Counted from the first letter of the stretch, positions 9,775 through 22,045 are shown. The stretch: DNA of 64,000 nucleotides from Deinandra increscens subsp. villosa (GCA_039602395.1 JBCNJP010000006.1:15302952-15366951), one strand, 5' to 3'. Notes: generated by a model from the sequence alone, not told the origin. Program-made: numbers and translations.

Positions 9775-12339
9775 TGTGACATCCGAGAATTTCAAGGTTT
9801 ACTTCCGTTAGACAATCTCCGTTAGTTACGTTATAAGTGTTAACTTAGTAACTAATGCTTAACTAGGCCGAATACGTCCACGACCTTTGGTTGATCACCG
9901 AACCCGTCCATATGTGTTTACTTATTTTATTGCCACTATGTGAAATTATGTGCAATGTGTTTACTGGATTAATTATGTAAACTGGTCACTTTTGGGGTTT
10001 CCAGCGAAACTACCGGGCGAAACTATAGTGTCGCCCGGATTAGCCAACCCTCTGACTAACAGAGCCAGTTTCGCTTGGCCAGCGAAACTAACCAGCGAAA
10101 CTAGCTCCTGTTATATATTAACATAAAACCCTAGAGATCCCATTTTTGCACCATTTACTCAAAACACACACACACACTCTCCTGGAACTTCTGGTCAGCC
10201 AAGAATCACCACAAGCCGACGTGATCCCAGCCTCGAGACAACATCCATTCGGATCCTAGATCAAATCGTGAGTCTCCCAAAACCATTTTTATGTGTTCTT
10301 TATGTGTTTTCTTAAAAAGCATGCTTAAACCTCTATGGAATCACCTGATCTCTTGATATGTTGCTTAGGAATGCTAGATCTATCCTAAAGTCAGTAACTT
10401 TACGTTTGAAATCCATCCATAATGAAGATTTATGCCATTTTAGTCATTTTAGGTTTAAAATGTGTTTTTTGGTGATTTGATGATGAAAACCCATGTTTAA
10501 GGTGTTAAAGCTTACTGATTTATGTTGGTAAATGATTATGCATGCTAGATATTGAATTACATGAAATATGGAAGCTGTTAGATTGATTTTTAGGCTGATT
10601 TGTGAGTTTTTCGCGACCAGCGACACTGTGTGTTCTCTGGGCGAAATTATGTAGCGAAATTATGTATATCTTCATCCAGCGACACTATGTAGCGAAACTG
10701 TAGTGTCGCCGGGTAAACCAACCAGACCTATCACAACGAAACTACCGAGCGAAATTCCCTGAACGAAAGTTCAAACCAGTTTCGGGCGAAACTAGGCTAG
10801 CGAAACTGTGCCAACAATTTCGAGCGAAACTAGCCTAGCGAAACTGTGTTATCGGGTATTGCCTAGCGAAAGTGCTGCCCGTGCACACAGCGAAACTGCC
10901 TAGCGAATCTATGCTAGCGAAACTGTGACCAGACCTAAACCTAAACTTGTGCAACTTACTTGAATGCTATGCTACGACTTACATGAATATACTATGATGA
11001 AACATGTTTGATTTCTGATTTATGTGAACCCTTGCTTATGATCAACCATCGGTGTCGTGTGTCGGTATGTCGAGTCGTAGTTCCAACGTGCTATGTTATG
11101 GGCCATAGTGACGTAAGTTAAAGATTAGACACAAAACTAATACTTAAGACCTAAACGTGTTCATAGGTCTTCGTTAAGCAATACTTGGATTATTAACAAG
11201 TGTAGCAGTGCAACCCAAGGTGAGTGTCACTAACCCGTTTACTGTGAGCCCGTTTGGGACACACTGAATAACCTAATGAAAAACAATGCTGACAACTTTA
11301 TGAGTGCTATGCACTACTTGATGAAACTGAAAACTTAGAGTGCTATGCACCTACTTGATGAACTTGAAGTGTTTTATGGGAAACACATGTGAATTACTTA
11401 AACAACTAATTCTAAAACGAAACTGAAAAAATGTTTTCGGGATTCATAAGAACCCCAAAGTAAACCGTTTTAATATGGCTAGTGTAGGTTAAAGTCTAAA
11501 CCACATGATATCACATGATTTCTAAGGATTGCCTTTTAACTGAAAAAGTCCTCAACTTAATTGTGCTATTAATTGTAAAGCGAGGGGATGTTGGGTAGAT
11601 CTACTGGAGTTTGACAAACTCCGCCTCGTGACACTGGAGGTGCACGGAGGTACAATATCAGCCTATCTGACCGTGATCCCGAGAGGACACGGGGGAGGCA
11701 AAGCCGCGATGACATATGTCCGCAAAACAAAATAGCTGGAGGCTCTGCCACTACAATTATCGGTCAGCTTTGGTACAAACTTCCTTAGTGCATGGAACAA
11801 CGGATTAGCTACCCGCGATATCGGTTGAGCACTTTAACTATACAAAACTAGTACATACCCGATAACGTAGGTTACGGAAAATACTGTTACTAAACCACTA
11901 TACTATGGTTTTGGTTATCATTAAGCGTTGCTTTTCACAATTAAATTGTACATATGAATATGGTTATACGATTATGATGTATGAGACCGGGCCACTGCAT
12001 GACAAGCCCACTGTGAACTCACCAACCGTTAGGTTGACACTTGCGTGGTTTAAACTTTTGCAGATCGCTAAGGAGTATCCGGATCGGGTTGGCATGGCAC
12101 ACGAAGACATTTTATTGTTGGTTAAACTTAATTGAGAATTTTAAAACCCTAATTTTGTAAAGCACGTGGTTAGTGCTAAGGACAATGTTTTCCGCTGCGT
12201 ACTGTTAAACGGTGTTTATTATTAATGTTTGGACTTTATTCTGATTCGTTTAGTATTTGTAACTAATGGTTGTGGTCCTGGTTTGCTCGCACCCCTTAAC
12301 GGTATAAACCCCGTTAGTGGTTGATTTGGGGGTGTGACA
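9775..12339 (+). repeat. G 3' LTR
   Basis: It is 2565 bp, the same length as the 5' LTR, with about 13 substitutions between them and no net indel. The word array recurs at about 10002-10107 and 10612-10937. TCTAG follows at 12340-12344. Confidence 0.95.
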
Positions 12340-14060
12340 TCTAGGCATTTGAACTATCAATCCCCTTCAAATCTTCCAACTTATTTCTTTAACTCAAGGA
12401 ATCCAGCATATAAATATCCAATGCTTGCTTCATTCTTGCTCTCCTTCTCCTTCAACCTCTTCTTTTCTTCTTTCAGCTCTTTTATCTCTCCCTCTCTCTT
12501 CCTGTTTTGAGATAACAGAAAGTTAATTTGAGGATCAACACTTATCCGAAGGTCTACCTGGAGTTCACTTGTTTGAACACTTTCTCCAATAAGTGTTGGA
12601 TATGGACGAAAGCTTTGAATGATTGGACCCTGGCTTGATTCAGTAGAAACATTTACTCTCACTGGGCTAGGCTCAACAAACAAGCTATCAACTTCGAAGA
12701 ATTGCCTTTCCTCGTGAACTGGGTTGTGTTCATTCAGAATAGGACTTTCAGTTTGAGTTGGAGTTGTCTCTTGTACATCTACTTGATCATCATCCTGTAA
12801 TGTGCTCTCAACATTTGCACTTGATGATTCAAATACCATCAAGCTTGAGCTTGTCCTTTGGAACTTGAATCTGATAGATCTTGGATCAGATTTCTTTCTC
12901 GGTGAAGGTTCACGCGCAGGAATAGTTTCTATAAACACATCATTATCACCAGCATTAATATTTATCTCTTGTGGGATTGCACCATAACTTGAAGAAGAAC
13001 TCAAGTCATCCCTTCTTCTCTTCTAGCTCATTGGCCCTAGGTCGCCATATATGTCATCTACCAAATTCTCATTCTCAGGGAAAATATCATCCATCTCATT
13101 CTCTTCATCTGATGGTATGTTTTCTGGTTCTTCTTAAACAGTCACTGGAACATCATGATCTTCAGCAACAGATATATTGACTGGAGGCATTTCAGGTTCG
13201 GGTTCTGATTCTACATCTCGTTCCCTTGCAACCTCAGGGAAAGCACCTCTTTTAGCCCACTCAAGTCTTCCTTGAAACGCGCTCTTTCCCTTTCTATCTT
13301 GAGTTTGCAGACCAAAGACACCATCATCTATGAATTTTATATCTAGCTTCTCAACCCTTTCCTAAATCATTAGATACTTCCTCATTACTACCATGTGCAC
13401 AAACCTTGGAGTCATGAGAAATTGTTCTCTTGCACTCAAATCAGCATTACCAACCCAATCCAATAGCATCATCTTTGAAAAATTGAATTCTCAATCCAAT
13501 TCCAGTGCAACAAATGTTGTGCCATGCACCTTGTTTAGTTGATCAAAGCCCGTTCTCTTCCCCAAGAATGATTTCTACAAGTAGTGTGCCAAACACCTCC
13601 AGTAGTGCGGCAAAAGCTTCTTGAAGATCGGTGGGAATTTTCCTTCATACCCCAAGAGACGTGCACCCTCTAACACTTCATTCTTCGTATATTCCATTTT
13701 ATCCTCAGCTCTATCAGTAATATTCAACCCTTGGCGAATATCTTCTTCTACGATCTCGATTCTGCGGTTTTGAATAGTTGCAGTAATCCTTGTTTTATCA
13801 AGATTTGCCCTGGCAAATCCCTAGAATTCTCTTACTAGTTGCTCATCTATCAGCACGTGCGTCCTGAGAGCATGATTGATTTTGCACACGTTCATCCCAG
13901 CAACAAGATAGTAGAACAACTGCATGTGTTTCTCTAGAGGGTCATCCAAATAATCAGGTATGCAGTGGTCTCTTTCAAAGTGAATCTCTTCATCAACCAT
14001 TTCTTCTGCCATCTGAGAAACCGAGACAAATGTGTCAGGTTTAATCACATCATTGAGCAA
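12340..14060 (-). pseudogene. Element A third ORF, 5' part (decayed)
   Basis: Reading on the minus strand starts at an ATG at 14060 and runs toward G. Open pieces are 14060-13821 and 13004-12381; between them the translation can be followed across several stops and is matched by copy E2 (57689-57015). The N-terminal part contains a run ending in LPHYWRCLAHYL and a stretch ending MTPRFVHMVV. After that come an acidic, S/T/P-rich linker and a basic PSPRKKSDPRSIRFKF patch, then a predicted coiled coil (EGEIKELKEEKKRLKEKE). So there is a folded head, a disordered linker, a coiled coil, and the C-terminal domain at 895-1757. I do not recognise the family. The coiled coil argues for a structural, particle- or RNA-associated role rather than an enzyme. 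Confidence 0.65.
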
Positions 14061-16023
14061 TCAAGTTCAATTGATTAACACATTATCCTTTGAAGTTCTA
14101 AATTCTCAATTGAAACCCTTTTTAAAAGAAAGAATTGGATTTTATTTCACAATTTTAACAAAACACATTCTTGAAATTAACTTGTTCAATTTTATCTTAA
14201 AACAATTAAGTTTGAAGAGAATTTAAAGAACCATTTTGTGTTTATTTAATTGTTTACGATTTTAAATCAAACTTTAAATGGTTTACGATCGAGATTTGAG
14301 TTTACGATCCAAGTTTGGGTTCACGATCGGGGTCAAGTACAGTCCAGTCGTAAACATTAAGCCCGATCATAAACGCTGACGATCGTGAACACCATCGATC
14401 GTGAACACAGACTGATCGTAAACGACATCATAAACGCGAACGGTCATCTTCTTCCTCACGCCGATCGTAAACGCAGAACTCCTCCATTGTTGTACATGCA
14501 AAGCTTCGAAAACACATTAAACACATTCAAAAATGTAAGCGAAACATCAGATACTACCTTTTAACTATCGTAAACACAGAAACGACTTCTAATCTCGTGA
14601 AATCAAAGACAAACTCAAAAAGGGAGAAAAGGAGCAGTCGGAAGAAAACAGTGACGATTTGACGAATTTTAGTGAGTTTCGTGGTCGGAATGAGAAGGTA
14701 AAAGCGATGGTGTGCTCGTTTTTCACAGGAGATGGTCGAAGATTGTAGGAAAGTGGTTTTCCGGTGAAAAATGGGGCGGTAAGGGTTTCGGCCGGTGGAT
14801 CGTAAACGCAGAGGGGAGAGAGATGCCGGGATCGTAAACATGTGATCGGAAATGAGGGGTTTGGTGGTTTTGATGAATAGAAGTTTCATAAAGGCCCCTC
14901 AAGTTTTTAAAACATATCAAATGCGTCCAAACCTCATTTAAATGATAAATCACTTGAAAAGTTGTTAATTTTGAAAATTTTGAGAATTACAAAACTTCCC
15001 CTCAGACTAATACCCCGAGAACCTGATCTTGATTATAAAAAATGAAATTTTAAACAGTAAAAAAAAACTTAAAAAATGATAAAAACATAGAACAAAGTTA
15101 ACCTATTACTGAGACAAAAAGATATACGTGCCTTGAAGCTGATAATTTTCATGGATCAAACCAGACTTATCTTTGACCGAGGAACCCTTTTCAGCTTCCG
15201 TTACTCGACGCTCTAGACGATTGCCAGAATATTTCACCGCATAAACTCACATCCAGACATTTTTGAAGTGCTTAGTTATGGTACAATATTACCTTCATGT
15301 TTAACCGTCCCCACACCCAATTGTTCATAGCAAAACCTACCCAACCTCAGAGTTTATTGAGGATTCACAAACCCCCAACTTGAGGAACCATGCAACACCG
15401 TTATGACTACCACTTATTTCCTTAATTATCAGTTGGTGATCAGGTCGGCCGCATAAGCACGCAGAGAAGACCAAACAAAATAATTATTTTATTATCTTTC
15501 TTTTTCTTTTCATTTTTCTTTTTGTTTTCATTTTTCTTTTCATTTTCTGTGGTGTTGTCATAACAGCAGAACATGGCGTGTGAGAGAGTGAATACTAGGT
15601 AGATACCACTCTCAATCCATTTTTGCTGGGACTCAGTTTTTTAAACCATGTAAACTAGGACGGGAAACTAAACATATATAGAAGTCAATTTTACTGCACT
15701 TACATTGATGATCATAGTTTTGGGTTGAGCTTACCGACATATCATCTTTGAGCAATCTTTCACTTCAGCTTTACGCATGTCAGTCTCCGATTGTCTTGGA
15801 CATTTATATCACTTCCTACCATCTCAAGACAAACACAAAAGACTTCATAAAAACTTCAAACAGATTTTCAGATTTTCTGAAACTATAACATTTCTTCCCC
15901 TGTTTTTATGAGGCTTTTGAAAACATAAACACATTTTTTTTAATTGAATAAACCCAAAAGTAATTGAAAATAATACCAAAGAAAAAATAAAAATAAAACT
16001 ATGTACAGACAGTTTTGATCAGA
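14061..16023 (-). other. Element A post-pol non-coding region: conserved block and leader-like word cluster
   Basis: Two parts are visible. From about 15115 to 15790 the sequence matches B (about 37320-37960) and C (about 22690-23340, inverted) over several hundred bp, including the region near GGTGATCAGGTCGGCCGC and a T-rich microsatellite (15495-15550). From about 14240 to 14850 the word GTTTACGATC or its complement GATCGTAAAC recurs about 14 times, just upstream (minus sense) of the third ORF. The same words fill the leader upstream of gag (43490-43870). No coding potential is convincing. Confidence 0.6.
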
Positions 16024-17391
16024 TCATTTCTCGAAGGCAATCATCCTTAGGCCTTCAACACACATTTCAAAATTTGGACGAGGAAGGGGTTTTGTGAAAA
16101 GGTTAGAAACGTTTTGATCGGAGTTTACCTTTTTGAGCTGAATCAACTTCCTATCATAGCAATCACGAATGAAATGTACCTTGATATCTATGTGCTTTGT
16201 TTTGGAATGTTGAACAAGATTCTTGACAATTTGCAGAGCAGCAGCATTATCACAAAAAAATGGAGTATTAAGAAATTCCATACCGTAGTTAGTGATCTGA
16301 TTCTGAGTCCATACTACCTGCGAGCATCCAGCTGATGCTGCCACATATTCAGCTTCTGCAGTTGACTTGGAAACGGTATGCTGCTTCTTGCTCTGCCATG
16401 AAATGAGTCTGTCTCCCAAGTATTGACATCCACCAGTTGTAGATTTCCTGTCAAGATCACTACCTCCATAATCACTGTCAGTAAACGCAAATAATTGAAA
16501 ATCATTATTCTTAGGATACCAAAGTCTAATCCGAGGCCTGCCCTTCAGATACCTAAAAATACGTTTAACAGCAGCTAAATGAGAGAGTTTAGGATTAGCC
16601 TGGTAACGTGCACACACACATACTGCATGCATGATATCTGGCCTGCTTGCTGTCAAATACATGAGTGAACCGATCATTGAACGATACATGAATTCAGTCA
16701 CTGATTCTCCATCTGCATCTGCTGTCCGTAGAGGCCGGGATGCCATGGGAGTGGAGATGGGCTTGGAGTCCTGCATCTTATAGTTTTCCAGAATTTGATT
16801 CACATAATTTGCTTGATGAATGAGAATCCCAGATTCATCTTGTTTGACCTGTAATGCCAGGAAAAAGTTCATCTCCCCTTGATCACTCATCTCAAATTTC
16901 TTTCTCATGATTTCCTCAAATTCAGTGCATAACTCTTCATTCGTTGACACGTAGATGATGTCATCCACATAAACTTGCACCATAATGATATCATCTTTCA
17001 CCTTCTTTCTGAACAGGGTTTGATCAACCACTCCCCTTATATAGCCATTTTCCACCAAATGCTTTGATAGAGTCTCATACCACGTGCGAGGTGCTTGATG
17101 CAAACCATATAAAGCTTTATCCAGAAGATACACATGATCTGGATGTCCCTCATCCACAAACCCTGGCGGTTGAGCCACATAAACCTCTTCATTCATTTCA
17201 GCATAAAGAAAAGCTGTCTTCACATCCATCTGATACAAAGTGAAGTTGAGATATGTTGCTACAGCAAGGAATATTCGAATTGCTTCCAATCTGGCCACTG
17301 GTGCATACACCTCATAATAATCAACCCCGTAAACCTGTCTGTGACCTTGAACAATCAACTTGGCTTTGTTTCTCACAATCACACCCATCAT
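16024..17391 (-). pseudogene. pol: Element A pol, reverse transcriptase and RNase H
   Basis: An open frame of 455 codons covers the copia RT and RNase H. RT motifs: TLYQMDVKTAFLYAEMNEEVY, the LYGLHQAPRTWYE region, and YVDD at residues 141-144. RNase H: FTDSDYGGSD with D305, STAEAEYVA with the catalytic E at about 346-348, and D381 in FFCDNAAA. The key residues are intact. It is out of frame with the integrase part upstream: the two frames overlap at 17321-17391, so a frameshift lies near 17390. It would copy the genomic RNA into DNA. Confidence 0.9.
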
Positions 17392-18937
17392 CTTTCTTGT
17401 TCTTATACAACCATCTTGTGGGTATAAATTTCTTATTATCAGGCATTTTCACTAGATGCCACACTCCCAATTTCGAAAATTGATTCAATTCATCGTGCAT
17501 AGCCTCCATCCAACTCGAATCTTTAAGAGCCACCATCACATTTGGAGGCACTATCTGGGAGATAAAACATGAGTACATGCAGAAGTTGATGTCACCCACG
17601 CGGCTTCTAGTAGTGACACCTGCTGACACTGGTCCGACCACATTGCTGAGAGGATGATCTCTGTTGATTCTTGTGGCTTGAACATCTGGTACTAAAACAG
17701 AGACACGCAGGTTAGTATCATTAATATTATCATTCATACCTTGGATTTCTGACTCCTTCTGATCATCATGAGTTCCTGAAGATTCTAGAACATCCACATA
17801 ATCATCCTTAGGAGCTGCTGCAGATACATTGTCACCAACATTTTCCACAGATGGCCTTACTTCAGGAGCTGGACCAATAATGTCTTCTTCTTCTTCCAGA
17901 CTATGAAACATATTTGACAGGTTGAAACCTTCAAACAATGACCCATAATTGAAGATCCAGTCTGGCCCAGTTCCAGCATCAGTCGGATTGTCTTCCAACC
18001 AGTCAACATTGAGTGCCTCAATTATCACTTTGGTGGTTTTTTTGTAGACTCGATAAGCACTATTTGCAGAATACTCAACAAAGTAGCATTCATCAGCCTT
18101 TTCTTCGAACTTCCCCACATCAGATTGAACTAAAACTGTGCAAGGACACCCGAAAGTCTTGAAGTACCCCACTTTTGGTTTTTCTCCATAGATAATCTCA
18201 TAAGGCTTCTTCTCATGCCGCTTGTTCAAAAGTACCCGATTTTGTACATAACAAGCAGTGTTGACTGCTTCGGCCCAAAAGAAAATTGGCAGTCTTGCTT
18301 CACACAACATAGTTCTTGCAGCTTCAATGAGTGTTCTATTTCTTCTTTCAGCAACACCATTCTGTTGAGGTGTGTACGGTGCACTGTATTGCCTTTCTAC
18401 ACCTTTCTCTCCACAGAACATATTCAATTCAGCATTCTTAAACTCTGTTCTATTGTCTGATCTTATTGCCTTCACTTTCTTGCTCATCTGATTCTCTATG
18501 AGAGTAAGAAACTGTTTCACAAGCGCTGGAGTTTCATGCTTGTTTGACAAAAAGAACACCCAAGTAAATCGAGAGAAGTCATCCACTATCACCAGGCAAT
18601 ATGAGAACTTGCTGATACTTAGCACTTGCATTGGGCCGAAGAGATCCATATGTAGTAGTTGTAACACAGACGAAATAGAGTTTGTCATTTTAGAACGATG
18701 TGGTAACTTGTGTTGCTTCCCCTTAGCACATGCAACACACTTCTCAATTGATGTGAAGTCCTTGATGGAGAGGTTTCTAACATGCTCTCCCTTTGCGAGC
18801 TTGGTCAGATTCTTCATGTTGGTATGTCCCAAACGTCGATGCCATAACAATGCCAAATTTTCATTTTGCTTTGAAATAAGACAGGCCACATCAGATGGCG
18901 GAGGTTTACCCATGTTGAGAAGATACGAATTTCCTCG
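17392..18937 (-). pseudogene. pol: Element A pol, integrase
   Basis: This is the GAG-pre-integrase and integrase part of the copia polyprotein. The zinc-binding residues are visible (WHRRLGH with H25 and H30; C59 and C62 in CVACAKGK). The catalytic triad is D90 (HMDLFGP), D153 (RSDN) and E189 (NGVAERRN), with the standard 35 residues between the last two. The usual RSDNGTEF glycine is arginine. A long acidic region with little structure follows before RT. Element C cut this gene just upstream; it resumes at 24819. A frameshift near 17390 separates it from RT. Confidence 0.9.
18933..18937. repeat. Target-site duplication of C, left (CCTCG)
   Basis: CCTCG precedes the 5' LTR of C and recurs at 24814-24818 after the 3' LTR. 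Confidence 0.95.
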
Positions 18938-19388
18938 TGTAGAGGCTAGATTATGAGGCTTGCAATATTAAATATGTTGGGCTGGGCTTAGAGGGTTTCA
19001 TTAGTTTAGTAGACTAGTTTGGTTATTGTATGTAGGCTAGTTTATGATTGGGCTTGAGTTTACTATTGGGTTTATGACTCAAGAGGCCCAATAGTAAACC
19101 CATTGGGGTGCCTATATAAACCCCTCTAGACCTCCTTGTTTGGGGTTGGCTGTTTACGATTTCCAAGAGCCGCCAAGTGATTACGATCGTAATCTTGAGA
19201 GGAGCTAGTTTACGATTTACTGTTTTGTACCCGACAAGTTCATCTTGTGTGCAAGATCGGGTTTTTAACGTTTAATCAGCGTATTCTTCGTGTTTCTTCT
19301 CTTCTCTATCTTGAATCAATCATAAACGAGGATTCCGCACTCGTTTGTGATTAAAATATCGTGATTAGTTGTTGTTTCTGGACTTACA
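18938..19388 (+). repeat. C 5' LTR
   Basis: TGTAGAGG ... GACTTACA, 451 bp, paired with 24363-24813. A TATATAAA-type box lies near 19113-19120. GTTTACGATT and ATTACGATC words begin in its 3' third. Confidence 0.95.
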
Positions 19389-19390
19389 AT

Positions 19391-19403
19391 TGGTATCAGA
19401 GCC
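19391..19403 (+). promoter_or_regulatory. Primer-binding site of C
   Basis: TGGTATCAGAGCC, two bases after the LTR, matches the initiator tRNA-Met type PBS. Confidence 0.9.
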
Positions 19404-20127
19404 AAGAATCACAGATTCGAGGTTCTCACGGTATTGGATTCGAGTTTTTCTGGAAAAAGGTTCGATTTTTGAAGATTTGAAGGTGTTCTTCGGGTTTACG
19501 ATCGGTGTTGCTGCTGTTCGTGAGTGTTTACGATTATTTTCTGGGTTTGCTTGAAGGTTTACGACTGGTGTTCTTGAAGATCTGCATCGGAAACACGTTC
19601 ACGACTTAAAGATTGGATTTTTATCAGTTTACGATCCGGTGAGTTGGCTGTTTACGATTGTACTTTGTCGGAATCAGGTGTTTACGACATTTCGCTACCG
19701 GAAACAGTCATCGTAATCGGATTTTACGACATTTCGGATCGGAATCGGAGTTTACGATTAAACTCTATCGAAATCGTCGTTTACGATCGTTGTTTACGAC
19801 CCGGAGGTGATTACGATCGGGAACAGTGTTTACGATCGGAAACATGTTTTGGGGCAAAAAGTCACTATTTCACACCTTTACGGAAACGGACATAACTTTT
19901 GACTCGTTTGGAGTTAAAAGCTCAAATTTTTACACGACGTTCGTGATACCGAGCCCTAGAATTACCCCAGACTAATGTCCAGGGGAGCTCGTTTGGACCC
20001 CCAAATTCCACTCCGAAGGCCTCCGTTTTTTCAGTTTTAAGTTTTTGACACTATTCTTTGAATAGTACTTTTGCCGGTTTTGCCGATTTTTCAAAATCTT
20101 CAAAGGCTGCATATCTAAAGAAAGAAA
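19404..20127 (+). other. C leader rich in TTTACGA words
   Basis: This is the non-coding leader between PBS and gag ORF. The word TTTACGA(T/C) recurs more than ten times between about 19495 and 19840. GAAGATTTGAAGGT at 19471-19484 is the single-copy counterpart of the minisatellite in B. A conserved 3' part (about 19845-20127) matches B in front of its ORF. Confidence 0.7.
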
Positions 20128-22011
20128 ATGAGTTCAGTGGTTGAAGAAAAGAATATAGTTAAGGACAAAGATGATTTCGCAGATGAAGTTGACAAAACTG
20201 AGATATGTCCCAATCCCACTTGTGCTCGTATAATTCCTGGACTTAGGCAAATTTGTAAAAATTATCAGATAGAATTATTTGAGATAAAATGCGAGAGAAG
20301 TTCTTTTAAGGGTAGATGGGAAAAGAATGAGGAGAAGGTAAAAGCTCAGAAACTAGACATTGTGAAATATCAAAAACTTGCTACTGAGAAAACTCTACTG
20401 TATGACAATGCAAAGTTAGAAATAGCTGAGCTTAGGAAGCAGGTAGATGAGCTCACACATAAGAACAATGAGTTGCAAGTGAAACTAGATATGAATCAAA
20501 TGAGAAGCAAAAGAATGCTCGATGCTGGAAAGGAATTGTCACATGCTGTTGTGACTGGTCAAGTTGGGAAAGACACATCTGGGTTTGGGTCAGAGAAAAC
20601 TGATAAATCTTTGGCAATGAACAGCATTATTCCTCCACCTGTTCCTAGAGACATTATAGGAATACTTCTTAGTGAGGATCAAGTTGAACGAACCGAGTCT
20701 GATTATAAAGAAGCTGCTCCTCCTATTGACAGTGTCTTGGTTGGAACTACACCATTGACTCAAGAAGAAATTGATAATGAAGCAAACATGACTTATGGTG
20801 AAGGGAGAGTAAAGGATATATCAGACAATGATGCTAAGTGTCAGAAATATGACAGGTGTCATAACTCTAAGTCTGATGATGCTGGGATAGAGTTGAAACC
20901 ATACCCTAAAAGTGAAACCCCATGCTTCAAAGTAATTGACGAAGTCAAAAGGGAAAAGGTGATCTTGACGACACGACCTGAGGGGAAGATCTTTATGACA
21001 TCTGGATCAATGTTTGACCAAGAACCAGATGTAGGATATGAATTACCATCCTTCTCCTCCAAGTTTAAGGGAATAACCGATGGAGTGATAAGTGAACCTA
21101 AAGTTGAGAGGCCAAAGATCACCATTAAGCATCCGAGTATGAAACCAACAGCTAGAGTGAAGAATGAAAAACTCAAGGGTGTAGCTGTGTTTCCCATTTC
21201 TTCAGTTGGATCATGCAGTTGCCGCTGTAATTGCAAGAATGATGCTTCAACGTCAAAGAATCAAGGAAGCACAAAGACAGTAAAGACAGGTTTGACACAG
21301 GCTTCGACAAACCAGCAGAAAGTCAAATCTGAAGCTGCATTCAAAGCAAAGAAGCACACACAAGGCAAACCAGCTCCATATCAGCCACCAAAGAAAAATG
21401 GGTACACGTCTGACTTCTATCTAAAGAAGCAGACTTGCTTTAATTGGGGCATCGCTGGTCATATTGCTAGAAACTGTCTTTATCGCCCCTATGAACCTTA
21501 TTTTCCGAAAAGTCAAAGGGGTTCATCTCAGGAGTCTGTAAAGTCTAAGCCAATGATGGTGCAAACACCTAAGGCAAGGAAGACTGTTGCTCCTAAGGTC
21601 AAACCCTCTGATCAACATTGGGGCGCTGCCAAAGCTGAAAGAAAATCTATAAATCAAAACAACAGTCTTCCAAGTTACAAAAATTTTCAAAAACAGGTGA
21701 AGAAACCAGTTTCAAAACAACCAAAGCTTGAAAAACCCAAGGTAACTAGAACTGTTTTCAAAAATGATTCTAAAATGCAGAAGGTTGAAATACCTAAAGT
21801 CACAACTCAAAAGGTGACTAAAACAAAAACTGTTTTGAAAAGTGAATCTAAAACGAAGAAGGTTGAAATACCTAAGGTCACAACTCCAAAGGTGACTAAA
21901 ACAAATGTTAAATCACCTGGAACTTGGAAACCAAAGGCTAATGCAGCTACAACCGAATCATCCCAACTTCCTGATTTTTTAAATGTTTTTAAAAGAAATT
22001 TCATTCATTGA
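20128..22011 (+). CDS. gag: C gag-like protein (coiled coil, zinc knuckle lost)
   Basis: An open frame of 627 codons. It begins inside what corresponds to the middle of element A gag: it lacks the N-terminal copia gag domain and the first zinc knuckle. In order: a CPNPTCARIIPGLRQ motif (about residues 27-42), a coiled coil (about 55-135), a PPPVPRDIIGI motif, an acidic middle, and a knuckle at 21436-21477. Its second cysteine codon is TGG (CFNWGIAGHIARNC), whereas B keeps cysteine; zinc binding should be lost. A lysine-rich tail has two tandem KVEIPKVTT-type repeats. The homologous C-terminus appears to continue in another frame to TAA at 22061-22063, so a small indel near 22005 truncated it. 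Likely a particle or RNA-packaging protein. Confidence 0.8.
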   Translation: MSSVVEEKNIVKDKDDFADEVDKTEICPNPTCARIIPGLRQICKNYQIELFEIKCERSSFKGRWEKNEEKVKAQKLDIVKYQKLATEKTLLYDNAKLEIAELRKQVDELTHKNNELQVKLDMNQMRSKRMLDAGKELSHAVVTGQVGKDTSGFGSEKTDKSLAMNSIIPPPVPRDIIGILLSEDQVERTESDYKEAAPPIDSVLVGTTPLTQEEIDNEANMTYGEGRVKDISDNDAKCQKYDRCHNSKSDDAGIELKPYPKSETPCFKVIDEVKREKVILTTRPEGKIFMTSGSMFDQEPDVGYELPSFSSKFKGITDGVISEPKVERPKITIKHPSMKPTARVKNEKLKGVAVFPISSVGSCSCRCNCKNDASTSKNQGSTKTVKTGLTQASTNQQKVKSEAAFKAKKHTQGKPAPYQPPKKNGYTSDFYLKKQTCFNWGIAGHIARNCLYRPYEPYFPKSQRGSSQESVKSKPMMVQTPKARKTVAPKVKPSDQHWGAAKAERKSINQNNSLPSYKNFQKQVKKPVSKQPKLEKPKVTRTVFKNDSKMQKVEIPKVTTQKVTKTKTVLKSESKTKKVEIPKVTTPKVTKTNVKSPGTWKPKANAATTESSQLPDFLNVFKRNFIH

Positions 22012-22045
22012 TTCCTCAGGGGTACCCAGAAAAACAATGGCCTGG

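Larger units (their letters stand above)
1763..12339 (+). mobile_element. Element G: Ty3/gypsy chromovirus, Tekay/Del type
   Basis: This is a complete 10.6-kb element: two 2565-bp LTRs (TG...CA), tRNA-iMet-type PBS, one gag-pol reading frame in the order gag, protease, RT, RNase H, integrase, chromodomain, then a PPT. The order (integrase last) makes it Ty3/gypsy, and the C-terminal chromodomain makes it a chromovirus; the gag wording and the long LTRs suggest Tekay/Del. The LTRs differ at about 13 of 2565 sites, so the insertion is recent. It sits in the third ORF of element A, with TCTAG on both sides. Four stop codons interrupt the gag part; the pol part is open. Confidence 0.95.

Noticed and set aside
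14554..14889. 111-codon minus-strand frame upstream of the third ORF
   Set aside because: It overlaps the word cluster, is not conserved in B, C or E2, and has no protein-like pattern.
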